Shown one piece after another: positions 44,712 through 54,093 of a DNA stretch of 64,000 nucleotides (position 1 is the stretch's first letter; each line of letters opens with the position of its first letter). Under the pieces are notes generated by a model. That model had not been told where the DNA came from and ran no database searches. It saw only the letters and a list, made by a program, of their open reading frames with translations. Both the position numbers and the translations under genes were made by a program. Origin of the DNA: Undibacterium paludis (GTDB taxonomy: Bacteria; Pseudomonadota; Gammaproteobacteria; Burkholderiales; Burkholderiaceae_D); the NCBI RefSeq assembly GCF_022568815.1, contig NZ_JAKZHX010000001.1:496001-560000 (forward strand), written 5' to 3'.

Positions 44712-47525
44712 ATGGAGCATATTTTGAAAAAATTACCCACAATGAAAAAATCCGCACTGGCAGTATCCCTGGCGATCATGGGCCTGCAAGGCGGATTCCA
44801 GAACGCCTGCGCACAAGACCCGGCACCGGTACAAAAAGTCGTGGTCACCGGTTCGAACATCAAGCGCCTCGACAGCGAAACTGCTTCGCCGGTGCAGATC
44901 GTCACCCGCGAAGAGATCATGCAAAGCGGCGCCAATACCGTCAAGGATGTCCTTGATAACCTGACCAATAACGACCATGGCGCAATCAGCGACCTTGGCG
45001 GCGCAAACTCCTGGGCCAGCGGTGCCTCTGGCGTATCGCTGCGTAACCTGGGGCTGACAGCCACCCTGACCCTGCTCAATGGCCGCCGCCTGTCCAGCTA
45101 TGGTTTCGCTGACGGCTTGCAGGCAACTTTCGTCAATATCGACGCTATACCTGCCCATGTCATTGACCGTGTCGAAATCCTCAAAGATGGTGCTTCGGCG
45201 ATTTATGGATCCGATGCCGTCGCAGGCGTCATCAACATCATCACCCGCAAAGACTATAAAGGCGTCACGCTCAACGCCAGCGCCCAGCAGTCCCTGCGCA
45301 ACAGTTTCCTGAACAAGTCACAAACCGCATCGATCACCGCCGGTGCGGGCGACCTCGACAAAGACGGCTACAATGTCTTCGCCCATCTGGAAGCCTATCA
45401 TCGCGGCGCTTACAAGGATCGTGATATCTTCCCCCTGCTGCCGGACTGGTACCTGAAAATGAATCCTGACCGTGCCGCACTGTCGACTGGTTCTTTCCCA
45501 GGCAACTACACCGGACGCTATCCGGCCAATTATGCCGACAAGACCCTGGCAGGCAAATCGTTCACAACAGCAGCCCCCGGTTGCGCACCGGAGCTGTTGA
45601 TAGGCGGCCTGTGTCGCTATGACTACTGGAAAGACAGTGACGCCAATCCCGCAGCTGACCGCGTCGCCTTTTTCAGCATGGGACGGAAAAAATTCGCCGA
45701 CAACCTGACTGGTTTTGCCGAAGTCAATTTCTCGAATACCAAAAGCACTTACTATACTTCCGTGCCGCGCAGCAATATCACTGGCGTGCCCCTGACCTGG
45801 TATGACTCCATCAAGGGCGAGATGCAGTACTTCACCGATCCGCAATTGCCGGTTGGTCATCCTTTCAACCCCTACTCATTCCCGGTGGGACTGAACTACC
45901 GTTTCTCTGACAATCCTGACATGTTCAAAAACGTCGGTGAATCCCGGCAGTACCGTGTCATGGTTGGCCTGGAAGGCAACCACCTGGGCTGGGAATGGGA
46001 CAGTGCACTCGGCACCATGAGTTCAACCGCGACCCAGAAACAGCATCTTTATCGTGATCGCTATGGCTACTACAACGCCATCGTCAACGGTGAGTACAAA
46101 TTTGGTCAGGTCAATCCGCAATCGGTGCTCGACAAGATGTTCCCGGAAATGGGTTCGCACGGTACCTCCACCCAGACCTTTTTCGATTTCAAGGCGTCGC
46201 GTGAACTGATGGCGCTTGGCGGCGGCCCACTGCAACTGGCGACTGGCTTTGACATACGTCACGAAAGCTTTGAACAAGCCAGCAGCGACAATGTATTGAA
46301 TGCGCAGATTGTGCAATTCAGCGGTGTGTCCATCCAGGGATCGCGCAATGTAGCCGCTGCCTTTGCCGAGCTGAATGCACCATTCACCAAACAGCTTGAA
46401 GGCAGTTTTGCCCTGCGTGCAGATAAATCCGGCAAGACCGAGGCTGCGGTCGTGCCCAAGCTGGGCCTGTCCTACAAGGCAACTGACTTCCTCATGCTGC
46501 GTGGTACTGCGGCAGAAGGCTTCCGCGCACCGAGCTTGCCAGAAACCGGCAATGGCGGCGCCTCCTGGTTTAATAACGGTTATCTTGATCCCAAACGCTG
46601 CGCCATGGGCACCCAGATGTCTGATGCCTTGAAAAAGGGAAATGCCATTGACCAGTCTAACGCCAGCCTGGCATACAACCTTGGCTGCTCAGTCAGTTTC
46701 CCGGCACGGGTATTGCCGAACAAAGACCTGAAACCGGAAAAATCCAATAGCTACACCCTGGGCCTGGTCTTGCAGGTGACCAAGGACACCAGTGTCACCG
46801 TAGACTATTACAACATCAAACGCCGTGACGAAATCTCGGTACTCGGTGTTGATGAAACCCTCGCCAATGAAGACAAAAAAGCCGGTCTGGTCGAACGCGG
46901 TGTCATTACTTCGCAAGATATAGAACTGGCCCAAAGAGCCAGTGAACTGGCTGGAAAGCCGCTTGGCTTTACGGTTGGGCCTATCGCCACCATCGGTGCG
47001 CAATATGCCAACCTGACCAAGACCAAGGTCGCCGGCGTGGATGTGGATGTCAACAGCAAATGGAATCTCGGCAGCTGGGGGAAACTCAATACTGGTCTGG
47101 AAATGAATTACCAGCTTGACTACCGCAGCTGGAGTTCTTTCACCAATGACTACAGTGAAAACTATGTCGGTCGTCGCGGCGTGCCTAAAATACATGCAGT
47201 CGGCAAAGTCAGCTGGGATACCGGTGACTGGACCGCTGGTACACGCATCTATTACACCAGCGGCACAACACTGAGCTGGGGTGACCTCGACAGCGCCAAT
47301 ACAACGGAAGGCTGTAATGATCGTGGCGTCTCGGCAGACCAGTGCAAGATCGCGGCTGATACGACAGTGGATTTCTCGCTCAATTACAAGGGTTGGAAAA
47401 ACACCTCAGTATCGATGAATCTGTTCAATGCCTTTGGTCGCGATACCGTCATGCAGATGCGCCCCGGCGGTCCACTGCCTTTGCGTGGCCGGGTGTTGAA
47501 AGTGTCACTGGAACACAAGTTCTGA
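44712..47525 (+). CDS. TonB-dependent receptor, probable peptide uptake (1)
   Basis: A 937-residue receptor: signal peptide ending NACAQDP, then VVVTGSNIKRLDSETASPVQ (plug start), RVEILKDGASAIYGSDAVAGVIN and a long barrel ending in a terminal Phe (SLEHKF). It belongs to the receptor group with VTGSxIKR openings, many of which sit with peptidases. The ATG at 44712 is uncertain: GGAG just after it sits six bases before an in-frame TTG at 44724, which may be the real start, and an ATG at 44742 is also in frame. A terminator follows. Beside a collagenase-like gene and an Xaa-Pro-type peptidase, proline-rich peptides are the likely cargo (inference). Confidence 0.9.
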   Translation: MEHILKKLPTMKKSALAVSLAIMGLQGGFQNACAQDPAPVQKVVVTGSNIKRLDSETASPVQIVTREEIMQSGANTVKDVLDNLTNNDHGAISDLGGANSWASGASGVSLRNLGLTATLTLLNGRRLSSYGFADGLQATFVNIDAIPAHVIDRVEILKDGASAIYGSDAVAGVINIITRKDYKGVTLNASAQQSLRNSFLNKSQTASITAGAGDLDKDGYNVFAHLEAYHRGAYKDRDIFPLLPDWYLKMNPDRAALSTGSFPGNYTGRYPANYADKTLAGKSFTTAAPGCAPELLIGGLCRYDYWKDSDANPAADRVAFFSMGRKKFADNLTGFAEVNFSNTKSTYYTSVPRSNITGVPLTWYDSIKGEMQYFTDPQLPVGHPFNPYSFPVGLNYRFSDNPDMFKNVGESRQYRVMVGLEGNHLGWEWDSALGTMSSTATQKQHLYRDRYGYYNAIVNGEYKFGQVNPQSVLDKMFPEMGSHGTSTQTFFDFKASRELMALGGGPLQLATGFDIRHESFEQASSDNVLNAQIVQFSGVSIQGSRNVAAAFAELNAPFTKQLEGSFALRADKSGKTEAAVVPKLGLSYKATDFLMLRGTAAEGFRAPSLPETGNGGASWFNNGYLDPKRCAMGTQMSDALKKGNAIDQSNASLAYNLGCSVSFPARVLPNKDLKPEKSNSYTLGLVLQVTKDTSVTVDYYNIKRRDEISVLGVDETLANEDKKAGLVERGVITSQDIELAQRASELAGKPLGFTVGPIATIGAQYANLTKTKVAGVDVDVNSKWNLGSWGKLNTGLEMNYQLDYRSWSSFTNDYSENYVGRRGVPKIHAVGKVSWDTGDWTAGTRIYYTSGTTLSWGDLDSANTTEGCNDRGVSADQCKIAADTTVDFSLNYKGWKNTSVSMNLFNAFGRDTVMQMRPGGPLPLRGRVLKVSLEHKF

Positions 47526-47601
47526 TCGGAACTTTGACCAGGATTTTGATCCATGCAGGCAGTACTACAATAAAAAACTGATCAACAAACCCTGATAGAC
47601 C

Positions 47602-47638
47602 ATCCCTGCCAGTGCACCGCTGGCAGGGATTTTTTATT
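47602..47638 (+). terminator. Rho-independent terminator of the TonB receptor gene
   Basis: ATCCCTGCCAG at 47602-47612 pairs with CTGGCAGGGAT at 47620-47630 and is followed by TTTTTTATTT. It lies 77 bases after the receptor stop codon and separates it from the peptidase gene, which then needs its own promoter in 47640-47759. Confidence 0.9.
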
Positions 47639-47759
47639 TCCTGCCCCTCTTTCATCAAAAGGCTATGCCAATTTCGTCATGCCACCAGGCAGAAATCATC
47701 CAGACTGAGCAGTTTATTTATACTAAGCTGACAGAGTAAAGTTAATAAAGGAATGGTTT

Positions 47760-48971
47760 ATGAGTTCAGGTATAGGTGGCTCCAGTGCAGCCGTGGAACT
47801 GGCAGGCATACAGGCCGACATGACAGATGTGCAACCGATCAGTAATGATGAACGCCGCAGTCGTGTGGAAAAAGCCGCCAGGCTGATGCAGGAAAACGCC
47901 GTTGACGCGATGATACTGACTGCCGGCAGCAGCCTGTATTATTTCACTGGACTGCGCTGGTACCCAAGTGAACGCCTGACCGCAGCAATACTGACACCTG
48001 ACGCCCGACTGATCTATGTCTGCCCCGGCTTCGAAGAATCCAAACTGCGCGAGACCCTGGGCGACAGTGCTGATATCCGTCTGTGGCAGGAAGAAGATGA
48101 TCCCTGCCTGTTGATCAGGCGCTGCCTGCTGGGCGACAGAAATCCGGCAAAGACCATCGCACTTGATGAGAGTGCGGCTTTCTTCATTTTCGACGGCTTG
48201 CGTCAGGCGCTGCCGTTGGCACAGATCATCAATGGTAGCCGCATCACGGCCGAATGCCGCATGCACAAATCAGCCACCGAACTGGCACTGATGCAAAAAG
48301 TCAAAAACATCACGCTGGAAGTGCAAAAGAAAGCAGCAAAGATCCTGCACGAAGGTATCTCTTCATTTGAAGTAACGCAATTCATCGACCAGGCCCATCG
48401 CGCCTATGGTGGCAGCGCCTCGACTTTTTGCATCGTCAGTTTTGGTATGCCAACCGCCATACCACATGGCCCGGATGGTGAACAGTTCCTGCGTGAAGGC
48501 GATATGGTCCTGATCGATACCGGCTGCAAACTGCATGGCTACAACTCTGACATTACCCGCAGCTATGTCTTTGGCCAACCCACGCAAAGGCAAAGAGATG
48601 TCTGGGAACTGGAAAAAGCCGCCCAGGCTGCTGCCTTTGATGCCGCCCAAATCGGGGTGCCCTGCGAACAGGTGGATGCAGCCGCCAGAAAAGTCCTGGC
48701 AGCAGCCGGCTTTGGCCCCGACTACCAGTTGCCTGGTCTGCCACACCGTACCGGTCATGGCATAGGACTGGACATTCATGAATGGACTTACCTGGTCAAG
48801 GGTAACCAGCGTCCGCTGGCGGCCGGTATGTGCTTCAGCAATGAACCGATGATCTGCATCGAAGGCGAATTTGGCATACGCCTGGAAGATCATTTCTATA
48901 TGACAGAACAAGGTCCGCGCTGGTTCACCGGGCAGAGCCATGCGGTCGATGCGCCATTCGGTCAGCATTGA
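47760..48971 (+). CDS. M24 aminopeptidase P / prolidase-like
   Basis: A 403-residue M24 (pita-bread) peptidase without signal peptide. An N-terminal creatinase-like domain covers about residues 30-165 (LTAGSSLYYFTGLRW). Metal ligands are Asp253 (VLIDTGCK), Asp264 (YNSDITR), His333 (GHGIGLDIHE), Glu362 (NEPM) and Glu376 (RLEDHF). It should remove residues before proline from peptides in the cytoplasm. AAGGAA lies before the ATG at 47760; a second ATG at 47820 has no ribosome site. The context with a receptor and collagenase suggests proline-rich peptides. Confidence 0.92.
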   Translation: MSSGIGGSSAAVELAGIQADMTDVQPISNDERRSRVEKAARLMQENAVDAMILTAGSSLYYFTGLRWYPSERLTAAILTPDARLIYVCPGFEESKLRETLGDSADIRLWQEEDDPCLLIRRCLLGDRNPAKTIALDESAAFFIFDGLRQALPLAQIINGSRITAECRMHKSATELALMQKVKNITLEVQKKAAKILHEGISSFEVTQFIDQAHRAYGGSASTFCIVSFGMPTAIPHGPDGEQFLREGDMVLIDTGCKLHGYNSDITRSYVFGQPTQRQRDVWELEKAAQAAAFDAAQIGVPCEQVDAAARKVLAAAGFGPDYQLPGLPHRTGHGIGLDIHEWTYLVKGNQRPLAAGMCFSNEPMICIEGEFGIRLEDHFYMTEQGPRWFTGQSHAVDAPFGQH

Positions 48972-49008
48972 CACCTGCTACCGGCATACAGAATGTCGGT
49001 AGCAGGTG
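48972..49008. terminator. hairpin between convergent genes
   Basis: A perfect 12-bp stem, CACCTGCTACCG at 48972-48983 with CGGTAGCAGGTG at 48997-49008, lies exactly between the stops of the M24 peptidase and TssQ genes. No T-run follows. It probably limits read-through in both directions. Confidence 0.55.
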
Positions 49009-49020
49009 CTCACTTACTGC

Positions 49021-49542
49021 TTATTTGCTTACCGCAGTGCTGTCTTTTTTCTTGACGGGTGCTGGTGCCTTGACAGCATTCTTGGATTTCAGGAATACCG
49101 GACCCCAGACAGGGTGGCCAATTTCAGCGGCCGAAAGGCTGAAACTCGGGTCCAGCTTCAGGGCTTTGTCGAATTGCTGACGGCATAACTGTGTCCTGGA
49201 AGTGACGCAATAACTGAAAGCCATGATCTTCAGCGCACTGATCTGCACGTCCTTGTTATGGCCATTCCAGATGTCACCGGCACCTGACAGCTTCTTGATC
49301 GCGCCATTGTAATCACCACCGTCATACAGGGCGGTACCATCTTTCAGGGCCTGTACATCAGGACTGACCACAGGAACGGCAGGCTCGACAGGTGCTGGCG
49401 GTGGCGCTGGTGGCGGCGCTTCCTTGGCTTTGACGACGGGCTTGGGTGCGGGTGCCTGCTTGGGCGGTGTTTCGCAGCCGAGCAATACGGCGCATACCAT
49501 CACCAGACTGGTGACCGATGCAGGTTTAAATAGCTTCTTCAT
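49021..49542 (-). CDS. tssQ: TssQ-family T6SS-associated lipoprotein
   Basis: A 173-residue lipoprotein (lipobox AVLLGC, Cys23) with a Pro/Ala/Lys-rich linker to about residue 60, then a small helical region resembling TPR repeats (ALKDGTALYDGGDYNGAIKKL and CRQQFDKALKLDPSFSLSAAE, each given in part: ALYDGGDYNGAIKKL and QFDKALKLDPSFSL) ending HPVWGPVFLKSK. This matches the TssQ type found beside type VI secretion genes in Burkholderiales. Its ATG overlaps the kinase stop by four bases. No T6SS structural gene is in view. Confidence 0.78.
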   Translation of the reverse strand: MKKLFKPASVTSLVMVCAVLLGCETPPKQAPAPKPVVKAKEAPPPAPPPAPVEPAVPVVSPDVQALKDGTALYDGGDYNGAIKKLSGAGDIWNGHNKDVQISALKIMAFSYCVTSRTQLCRQQFDKALKLDPSFSLSAAEIGHPVWGPVFLKSKNAVKAPAPVKKKDSTAVSK

Positions 49543-51320
49543 TTTTCTTGCGCTTTATTCGTGAAATCATATTCTATGGTCGCAGAATTACTTTTCCCTG
49601 CATCCACTTCGGTGACGAAATCAGGAAAGCCGGGATTCGTGACCCTGATCTTATGCTTTCCTGTCGCCAGACTGATCTGTTTCAGTGGCGGGCTGGCACC
49701 ATGCTGTATGCCATCCACAAACACAGTTCCCCAGGGTTTGATGGCCAGTTTCAGGCTCAACTTGTTCTGCGCTTTTTCAGCTGCGGCTGCGGCCTTGGCC
49801 TGGTTGGCCTCCTTCAATCGCGCCTGCGCCGCCTCGGCAAATTTGCCAGCGGGATATTGTTTAAGATAAGCATTCAGCGCTTCAGGCGTAACATTGGCAT
49901 CATCTTTCAATTTGTCCCAGGCCAGTTTTTCCTGCTCAGACTTGCTGTCAGACTTATTTTCAGGCTCGGTTGCCGCCACGGTCGACGCAGTGGCAGCCGC
50001 TAGCGGCACGGCGTCAGCTGCCTTGGAGGCAGATATATCCACCTGACTGCTGGCAGGACTGGCCGCTGGCCCGGCAGGTCGGCTTGCCGCCAGCCCGGTG
50101 GCGACCGGTTCAGTCAAGGCAGGGTTCTTGCTGAACTGATGCGTAGAAAAATACAGCGCCGCGGCTACCATCACCGTAGCAGCTATGCTGCCTATGACCA
50201 GCAAGGGCGAGAACCGTGATTTATCCCTGCTTTCACCACTTGCATCGACCTCTTTTTCCTCACCCTGCACCATTGTCCTGCTCTTGCTACCGTCAGGATT
50301 TCTGACCGTGACCACTTTTGCGGCGTCACCATTCTCAGCCTGCATGTTCGCGCTATGTTCATCCTTGCCTTTACGCGACTTGCGGGTCGAAGTAAAGGCG
50401 CTGATGCCCAGCAGGATGCGGAATTCTTCTATGCTTTGCGGCCTGTCCTGTGGCTGTATCGCCAGCGCCTGGTCTATACCCTTGAGAAATTTTGCGCTGA
50501 AACCAGGATGGTCACCGTCCTGCAAGGGTAGCATGGTGTCCCTGACGACACGGCCGACCGAAATCGGCGGCGGCGTCTTCATGATGGAAAAATACATGAC
50601 CGCTGCCAACGAATAAATATCCGTCCATGAACCCTGTTGCTGTTCAGTATCGTCGGAATATTGCTCTACGGGCGCATAACCGGGTTTCAATATCACCGTC
50701 AGTCCCTGGGTCATGTCACCGATGATCTGGCGGGCAGAACCAAAATCGAGCAAAACCGCCACGCCGTTTTTCTGCACAATGATATTGTCCGGCGATATAT
50801 CCCTGTGCAGTATCTTGGATTTGTACAGGGTATCAAGTGCTTCGAGTATCTGCTTGAAGATAAACTTCAGCCAGGCTTCAGTGACCAGTTTGGGGCGTTT
50901 GTTGACGATTTCTTTCAGGGTATGACCATCGTAATGGCGCATCACCATGTAGGCAGTCCGGTTTTCTTCCCAGAAACGGTAAACCTTGACCAGTGAGGGA
51001 TGATCAAACTGGGCCAGCAGGCGCGCTTCATTGATGAAGCTCTTCAGGCCAGCTTCAAATGTAGCCTTATGGCGCTCTGACCTCAGGATCACACTGGTAT
51101 CTGCCGAGCGACCAGCCAGTGCACCGGGCATGTATTCCTTGATGGCGACTGTGCGTTGCAGGGAATGATCAAAAGCCAGATACACAATGCCAAAGCCTCC
51201 CTCACCGAGGACGCCGGTAATTTCAAAGTCATTGAGCCGCGTACCGATAGCGAGACTGTTCTCGGTAGCTGTCAGGAACGTGGCTGGTGCTTCAGTGGCG
51301 AGTATAGGTTCAGTGTTCAA
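49539..51320 (-). CDS. membrane Ser/Thr protein kinase with PEGA domain (T6SS PpkA-like)
   Basis: A 593-residue kinase. The domain has LGEGGFGIVY (38-47), Lys61, HRDISPDN with Asp174 (the usual Lys after HRDI/L is Ser) and DFG at 192-194, so it looks active. A helix at about 371-391 places the C-terminal part in the periplasm: an Ala/Lys-rich stretch and a PEGA domain (WGTVFVDGIQHGASPPLK). The start is TTG at 51320: there is no other usable start and a stop lies two codons upstream. It overlaps tssQ by four bases. With the phosphatase and FHA protein upstream it forms a threonine-phosphorylation module like that which controls T6SS assembly. Confidence 0.9.
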   Translation of the reverse strand: MNTEPILATEAPATFLTATENSLAIGTRLNDFEITGVLGEGGFGIVYLAFDHSLQRTVAIKEYMPGALAGRSADTSVILRSERHKATFEAGLKSFINEARLLAQFDHPSLVKVYRFWEENRTAYMVMRHYDGHTLKEIVNKRPKLVTEAWLKFIFKQILEALDTLYKSKILHRDISPDNIIVQKNGVAVLLDFGSARQIIGDMTQGLTVILKPGYAPVEQYSDDTEQQQGSWTDIYSLAAVMYFSIMKTPPPISVGRVVRDTMLPLQDGDHPGFSAKFLKGIDQALAIQPQDRPQSIEEFRILLGISAFTSTRKSRKGKDEHSANMQAENGDAAKVVTVRNPDGSKSRTMVQGEEKEVDASGESRDKSRFSPLLVIGSIAATVMVAAALYFSTHQFSKNPALTEPVATGLAASRPAGPAASPASSQVDISASKAADAVPLAAATASTVAATEPENKSDSKSEQEKLAWDKLKDDANVTPEALNAYLKQYPAGKFAEAAQARLKEANQAKAAAAAEKAQNKLSLKLAIKPWGTVFVDGIQHGASPPLKQISLATGKHKIRVTNPGFPDFVTEVDAGKSNSATIEYDFTNKAQEK

Positions 51321-51419
51321 GGCTTACTCGGATAAGTGTTCTGGTACAACAGTATTTGCTCAAATTCTATTCGGGACGGGAAAACCCGGCGTCATTTGCA
51401 GCCGCGATCTTCCATGATT

Positions 51420-52184
51420 TCAGTTTTTTACCGCGTCTTCATGCACGCAAATGGCAAAAGCTGAGAAATTATCCCTGTTAATTGCTTTTGACGTACTAAT
51501 ATTTTTTTCTGCGATGGCGTTCATTTTACTCAACCAGGCCTCACTGCTGCCAGCCGTCGCCAGGCAAAATTCCATTTCATGCTCGTGTACCCATTCCCAA
51601 AACCCATCGGTACACATGAGAAAAGCATCGCCGTCACGTAATTCTATGGCTTCTGCCGTCACTTCGGGGCTGCTTTCACCTTCTGCACCGATGGCGGCAA
51701 ACAGCATATTGCGCTGGGGATGGCGGCGTATATAAGCATAGTCGGCGCAACCGGCGTCAACCAGGCGCTGAGCCTGGCTGTGATCCTTGGAAACCGCCTT
51801 GATACGCCCCTGGCGAAACTGGTAAATCCGGGTGTCACCCATGTGCGCCCACAGGGCTGAGCGATTGCTCTGGTCTATCAGTACCGTAGCGATGGTGGTA
51901 CTCATCAGTTTTTGGGCGCCGCTGATGCGTTTGCTTTCAGCGACTTTGACGATCGCCCATTCAAGGTAAGAACGCAGTGCACGGGCACTGAAAGAAGCAT
52001 CCTGCACAAATTTCTCCATGATGGCATCAATCGCCACCTGGGCTGCCAGTTCACCACCGGCATGGCCACCGGTACCGTCAGCCAGCACAAAACAGGCGAG
52101 CTCATCCTCATACGCCCACGCCAGTGCATCTTCGTTGGTTTCTCTTGTGCCTATGGCAGTAAACTGCGCAGTATCCAGATGCAT
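51420..52184 (-). CDS. PP2C-family Ser/Thr phosphatase (T6SS PppA-like)
   Basis: A 254-residue PP2C phosphatase: GTRETNEDA (residues 12-20), the metal-site motif ADGTGGHAGGE near 35-45, LWAHMGDTRIYQFRQG, LMCTDGFWEW and a final INRDNFSAFAI. It would reverse the action of the kinase 99 bases downstream. It starts 32 bases after the TagH gene. The ribosome site is weak. In T6SS loci such a phosphatase balances the kinase. Confidence 0.92.
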   Translation of the reverse strand: MHLDTAQFTAIGTRETNEDALAWAYEDELACFVLADGTGGHAGGELAAQVAIDAIMEKFVQDASFSARALRSYLEWAIVKVAESKRISGAQKLMSTTIATVLIDQSNRSALWAHMGDTRIYQFRQGRIKAVSKDHSQAQRLVDAGCADYAYIRRHPQRNMLFAAIGAEGESSPEVTAEAIELRDGDAFLMCTDGFWEWVHEHEMEFCLATAGSSEAWLSKMNAIAEKNISTSKAINRDNFSAFAICVHEDAVKN

Positions 52185-52216
52185 TTGTAATGGGTGATAT
52201 AAGTTTGCACAAAAAA

Positions 52217-53419
52217 CTAGCGGTTTAATTCTGCTTTTTCAACTTCTTTCTCATAAGCAAGGAGGAATTCCTTTCCAAACAGCGACTGGAACTCATCTTT
52301 CTTGCCAGCAGAAATAGTATCAAATAATTCACTAAATTGATCCCACATGGCAGCTTTGCGCCGCGCGGGATTAATCTGGTCCAGCAATCCGGGCGCACCC
52401 AGATGTGCTTCGACACTGGCAGGCTGCAAGGTTTTCAGGATGGATTCTGTTACCGCACGCGTACCGGCAGCCACCCCCATCTGGTGGGTGCGTATGTCAA
52501 AAAATGCATCTTCGATTGCTTCTGCGGGTGCCATAAAACCTGGCATCTTTTTACGCAGCATCTGGGTAAGGACGGTTTTGCTGTCAGGGAAAAATTTTAA
52601 GGGATTGTTTTCTCTTAACACAACCATCGTTACTTCTGCTTTCACTTCGCGCTTGAGCAAGGCCCGCTGAGACAGCTCATCCATTGCTCCCTTGACCGAA
52701 CTGGCCATGAATTTACCGAGTGTTTCCATCAATTCCACGGTCAGGCCAGATGCCAGGTTAACCTGTTGTAAGCCAGCCCCTTGCAAAAAGGCCTGTACCA
52801 GTTCATTGGCATTGCTGAGCGGCTTGGCTGCTGCACCTGCTCCCGGCTGCACAGACGGCTCATCGGCGACCGTAGTGACAGGCACGGCTTCATTGTTGGT
52901 CTTGTCGGCAGCTGCATCGGTGGTCTTTTGACTGACAACCTCAGGGCGCAACAAGAATTGCGGCGGTTGCGGCCTGGGATTGATACGGCCAGGAATCAAC
53001 CTTGCCGGAGGTTGAGTGTTTTCTTTCATGGCGTCGGTGTCTGGATCAGCAGTCGAATTCAGCGTCGACTCCATGGGGACTTGCAAGACATCTCCTGTCT
53101 CGCCATCTATCGCTTCTGCTCTCAACAAATACAAACCTATCTGCAACTGATCACCCGGATGAATTTCTGTTGCCACTTCCGCTTCGATTTCTTTGCCATT
53201 CACCAGGATAGGGTTGGCAGCACTCAAATTGCTGACAAAATGCTGGCCGCCAGTACTCCATGCCTTGGCCTGGGTACGTGAAACCAGATGTTTGGGGTCA
53301 GGCAGAACCAGGAAATTTTCTACGTTTCTCCCTATGCTTGCCGGCTCCGGGCCAAATACAGCGGCGCTTTGTTCGGCAGGTGCTTCATTATTATAAGAAA
53401 CGACGACAATCTTTATCAT
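52217..53419 (-). CDS. tagH: T6SS-associated FHA protein TagH-like
   Basis: A 400-residue protein: an N-terminal FHA domain (IGRNVENFLVLPD near 29-41; VSRTQAKAW near 46-54; NPILVNG near 69) and a C-terminal helical domain from about 200 with LLKREVKAEVTMVVLRENN and the tail conserved in TagH/ImpI-type proteins (FSELFDTI, EFLLAYEKEVEKAE). The FHA His of the SRxH motif is Gln here, so phospho-threonine binding may be altered. GGAG precedes the ATG at 53419. It heads the phosphatase-kinase-TssQ run. Confidence 0.83.
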   Translation of the reverse strand: MIKIVVVSYNNEAPAEQSAAVFGPEPASIGRNVENFLVLPDPKHLVSRTQAKAWSTGGQHFVSNLSAANPILVNGKEIEAEVATEIHPGDQLQIGLYLLRAEAIDGETGDVLQVPMESTLNSTADPDTDAMKENTQPPARLIPGRINPRPQPPQFLLRPEVVSQKTTDAAADKTNNEAVPVTTVADEPSVQPGAGAAAKPLSNANELVQAFLQGAGLQQVNLASGLTVELMETLGKFMASSVKGAMDELSQRALLKREVKAEVTMVVLRENNPLKFFPDSKTVLTQMLRKKMPGFMAPAEAIEDAFFDIRTHQMGVAAGTRAVTESILKTLQPASVEAHLGAPGLLDQINPARRKAAMWDQFSELFDTISAGKKDEFQSLFGKEFLLAYEKEVEKAELNR

Positions 53420-53800
53420 TAGTGGCACTCCAAACCATTTTGTTTCGACTGTAAAAAATGTATCCTGCACAAGCAGTTTGAGATAATCTTACGACAGTGC
53501 TTTTTCTCTTGGCCTATTTTGAAATAAGTGTGAGGTTATTATCAACAAGGTTTAGGCAAAATTGCTACGGCATGATGACGGCACAAACTGCCGAACAGCA
53601 TCCGCAGTTTCTCCTGAACCGGGAACAAGTTGAAATCTTGCCATGGGCTAGCAGCTTACCCGATTATCATCGAATCGGCGACCTGAGGAGTGCAAGTTTC
53701 CGGCTTTGCCGGGCAGAATCGTGCAAGCCTGCGACAAAAATGCCAATCAGGTAATAAGCTGACAATTATCGACAAAAAGCAGACAAATTTTGTTAGTAGC
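53420..53800. other. intergenic stretch upstream of tagH
   Basis: It holds the tagH promoter region and a small CCGGC/GCCGG hairpin near 53699-53711. The open frame at 53497-53754 has no ribosome site or family resemblance. No gene is supported. A palindromic repeat follows at 53801, and 53953-54093 is AT-rich promoter sequence for the next gene. Confidence 0.45.
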
Positions 53801-53952
53801 GGACTGTAGCAATGAAATCGAGAGTGAAGGACACCCAGTGAATCAGGGCAAAACAAGGTGCCAACAAATAAGCGCAGCTGTTGCGAGCACTTGTAACGCT
53901 GCCATGATATTCACGCACATGGCAGGCACTTCAATCTTCACTATTACAGTCC
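53801..53952. repeat. palindromic intergenic repeat (MITE/REP-like), copy B
   Basis: The ends are inverted: GGACTGTA at 53801-53808 matches the complement of TACAGTCC at 53945-53952, and inward words GTGAAG and CTTCA also pair. The middle contains AACAAGGTGCCAA and TTGCGAGCACTTGTAACGC, which correspond to ACAAGGCGC and TTGCGAGCATTTGCAACGC in the element at 1041-1134. The shared core with different ends suggests one diverged family. Confidence 0.5.
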
Positions 53953-54093
53953 ATTAGTACCAACATTTTGGCTGAACGCAAACTCCATGCCAGGCCAGAT
54001 GACAATCAGTTGCTGCAAAGCATGAAGATATATGCAACTATTTGCATTCCGCTTTATTTTATGAAACTAGCATTTATATAGAGGCCTGAGGAA

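Noticed and set aside
53640..53750. possible structured RNA or riboswitch (CCGGC/GCCGG hairpin with purine-rich flanks)
   Set aside because: It does not match the c-di-GMP riboswitch or any other class I could recall.
53497..53754. 85-codon plus-strand frame upstream of the repeat
   Set aside because: No ribosome site, no family resemblance and overlap with the tagH promoter region.
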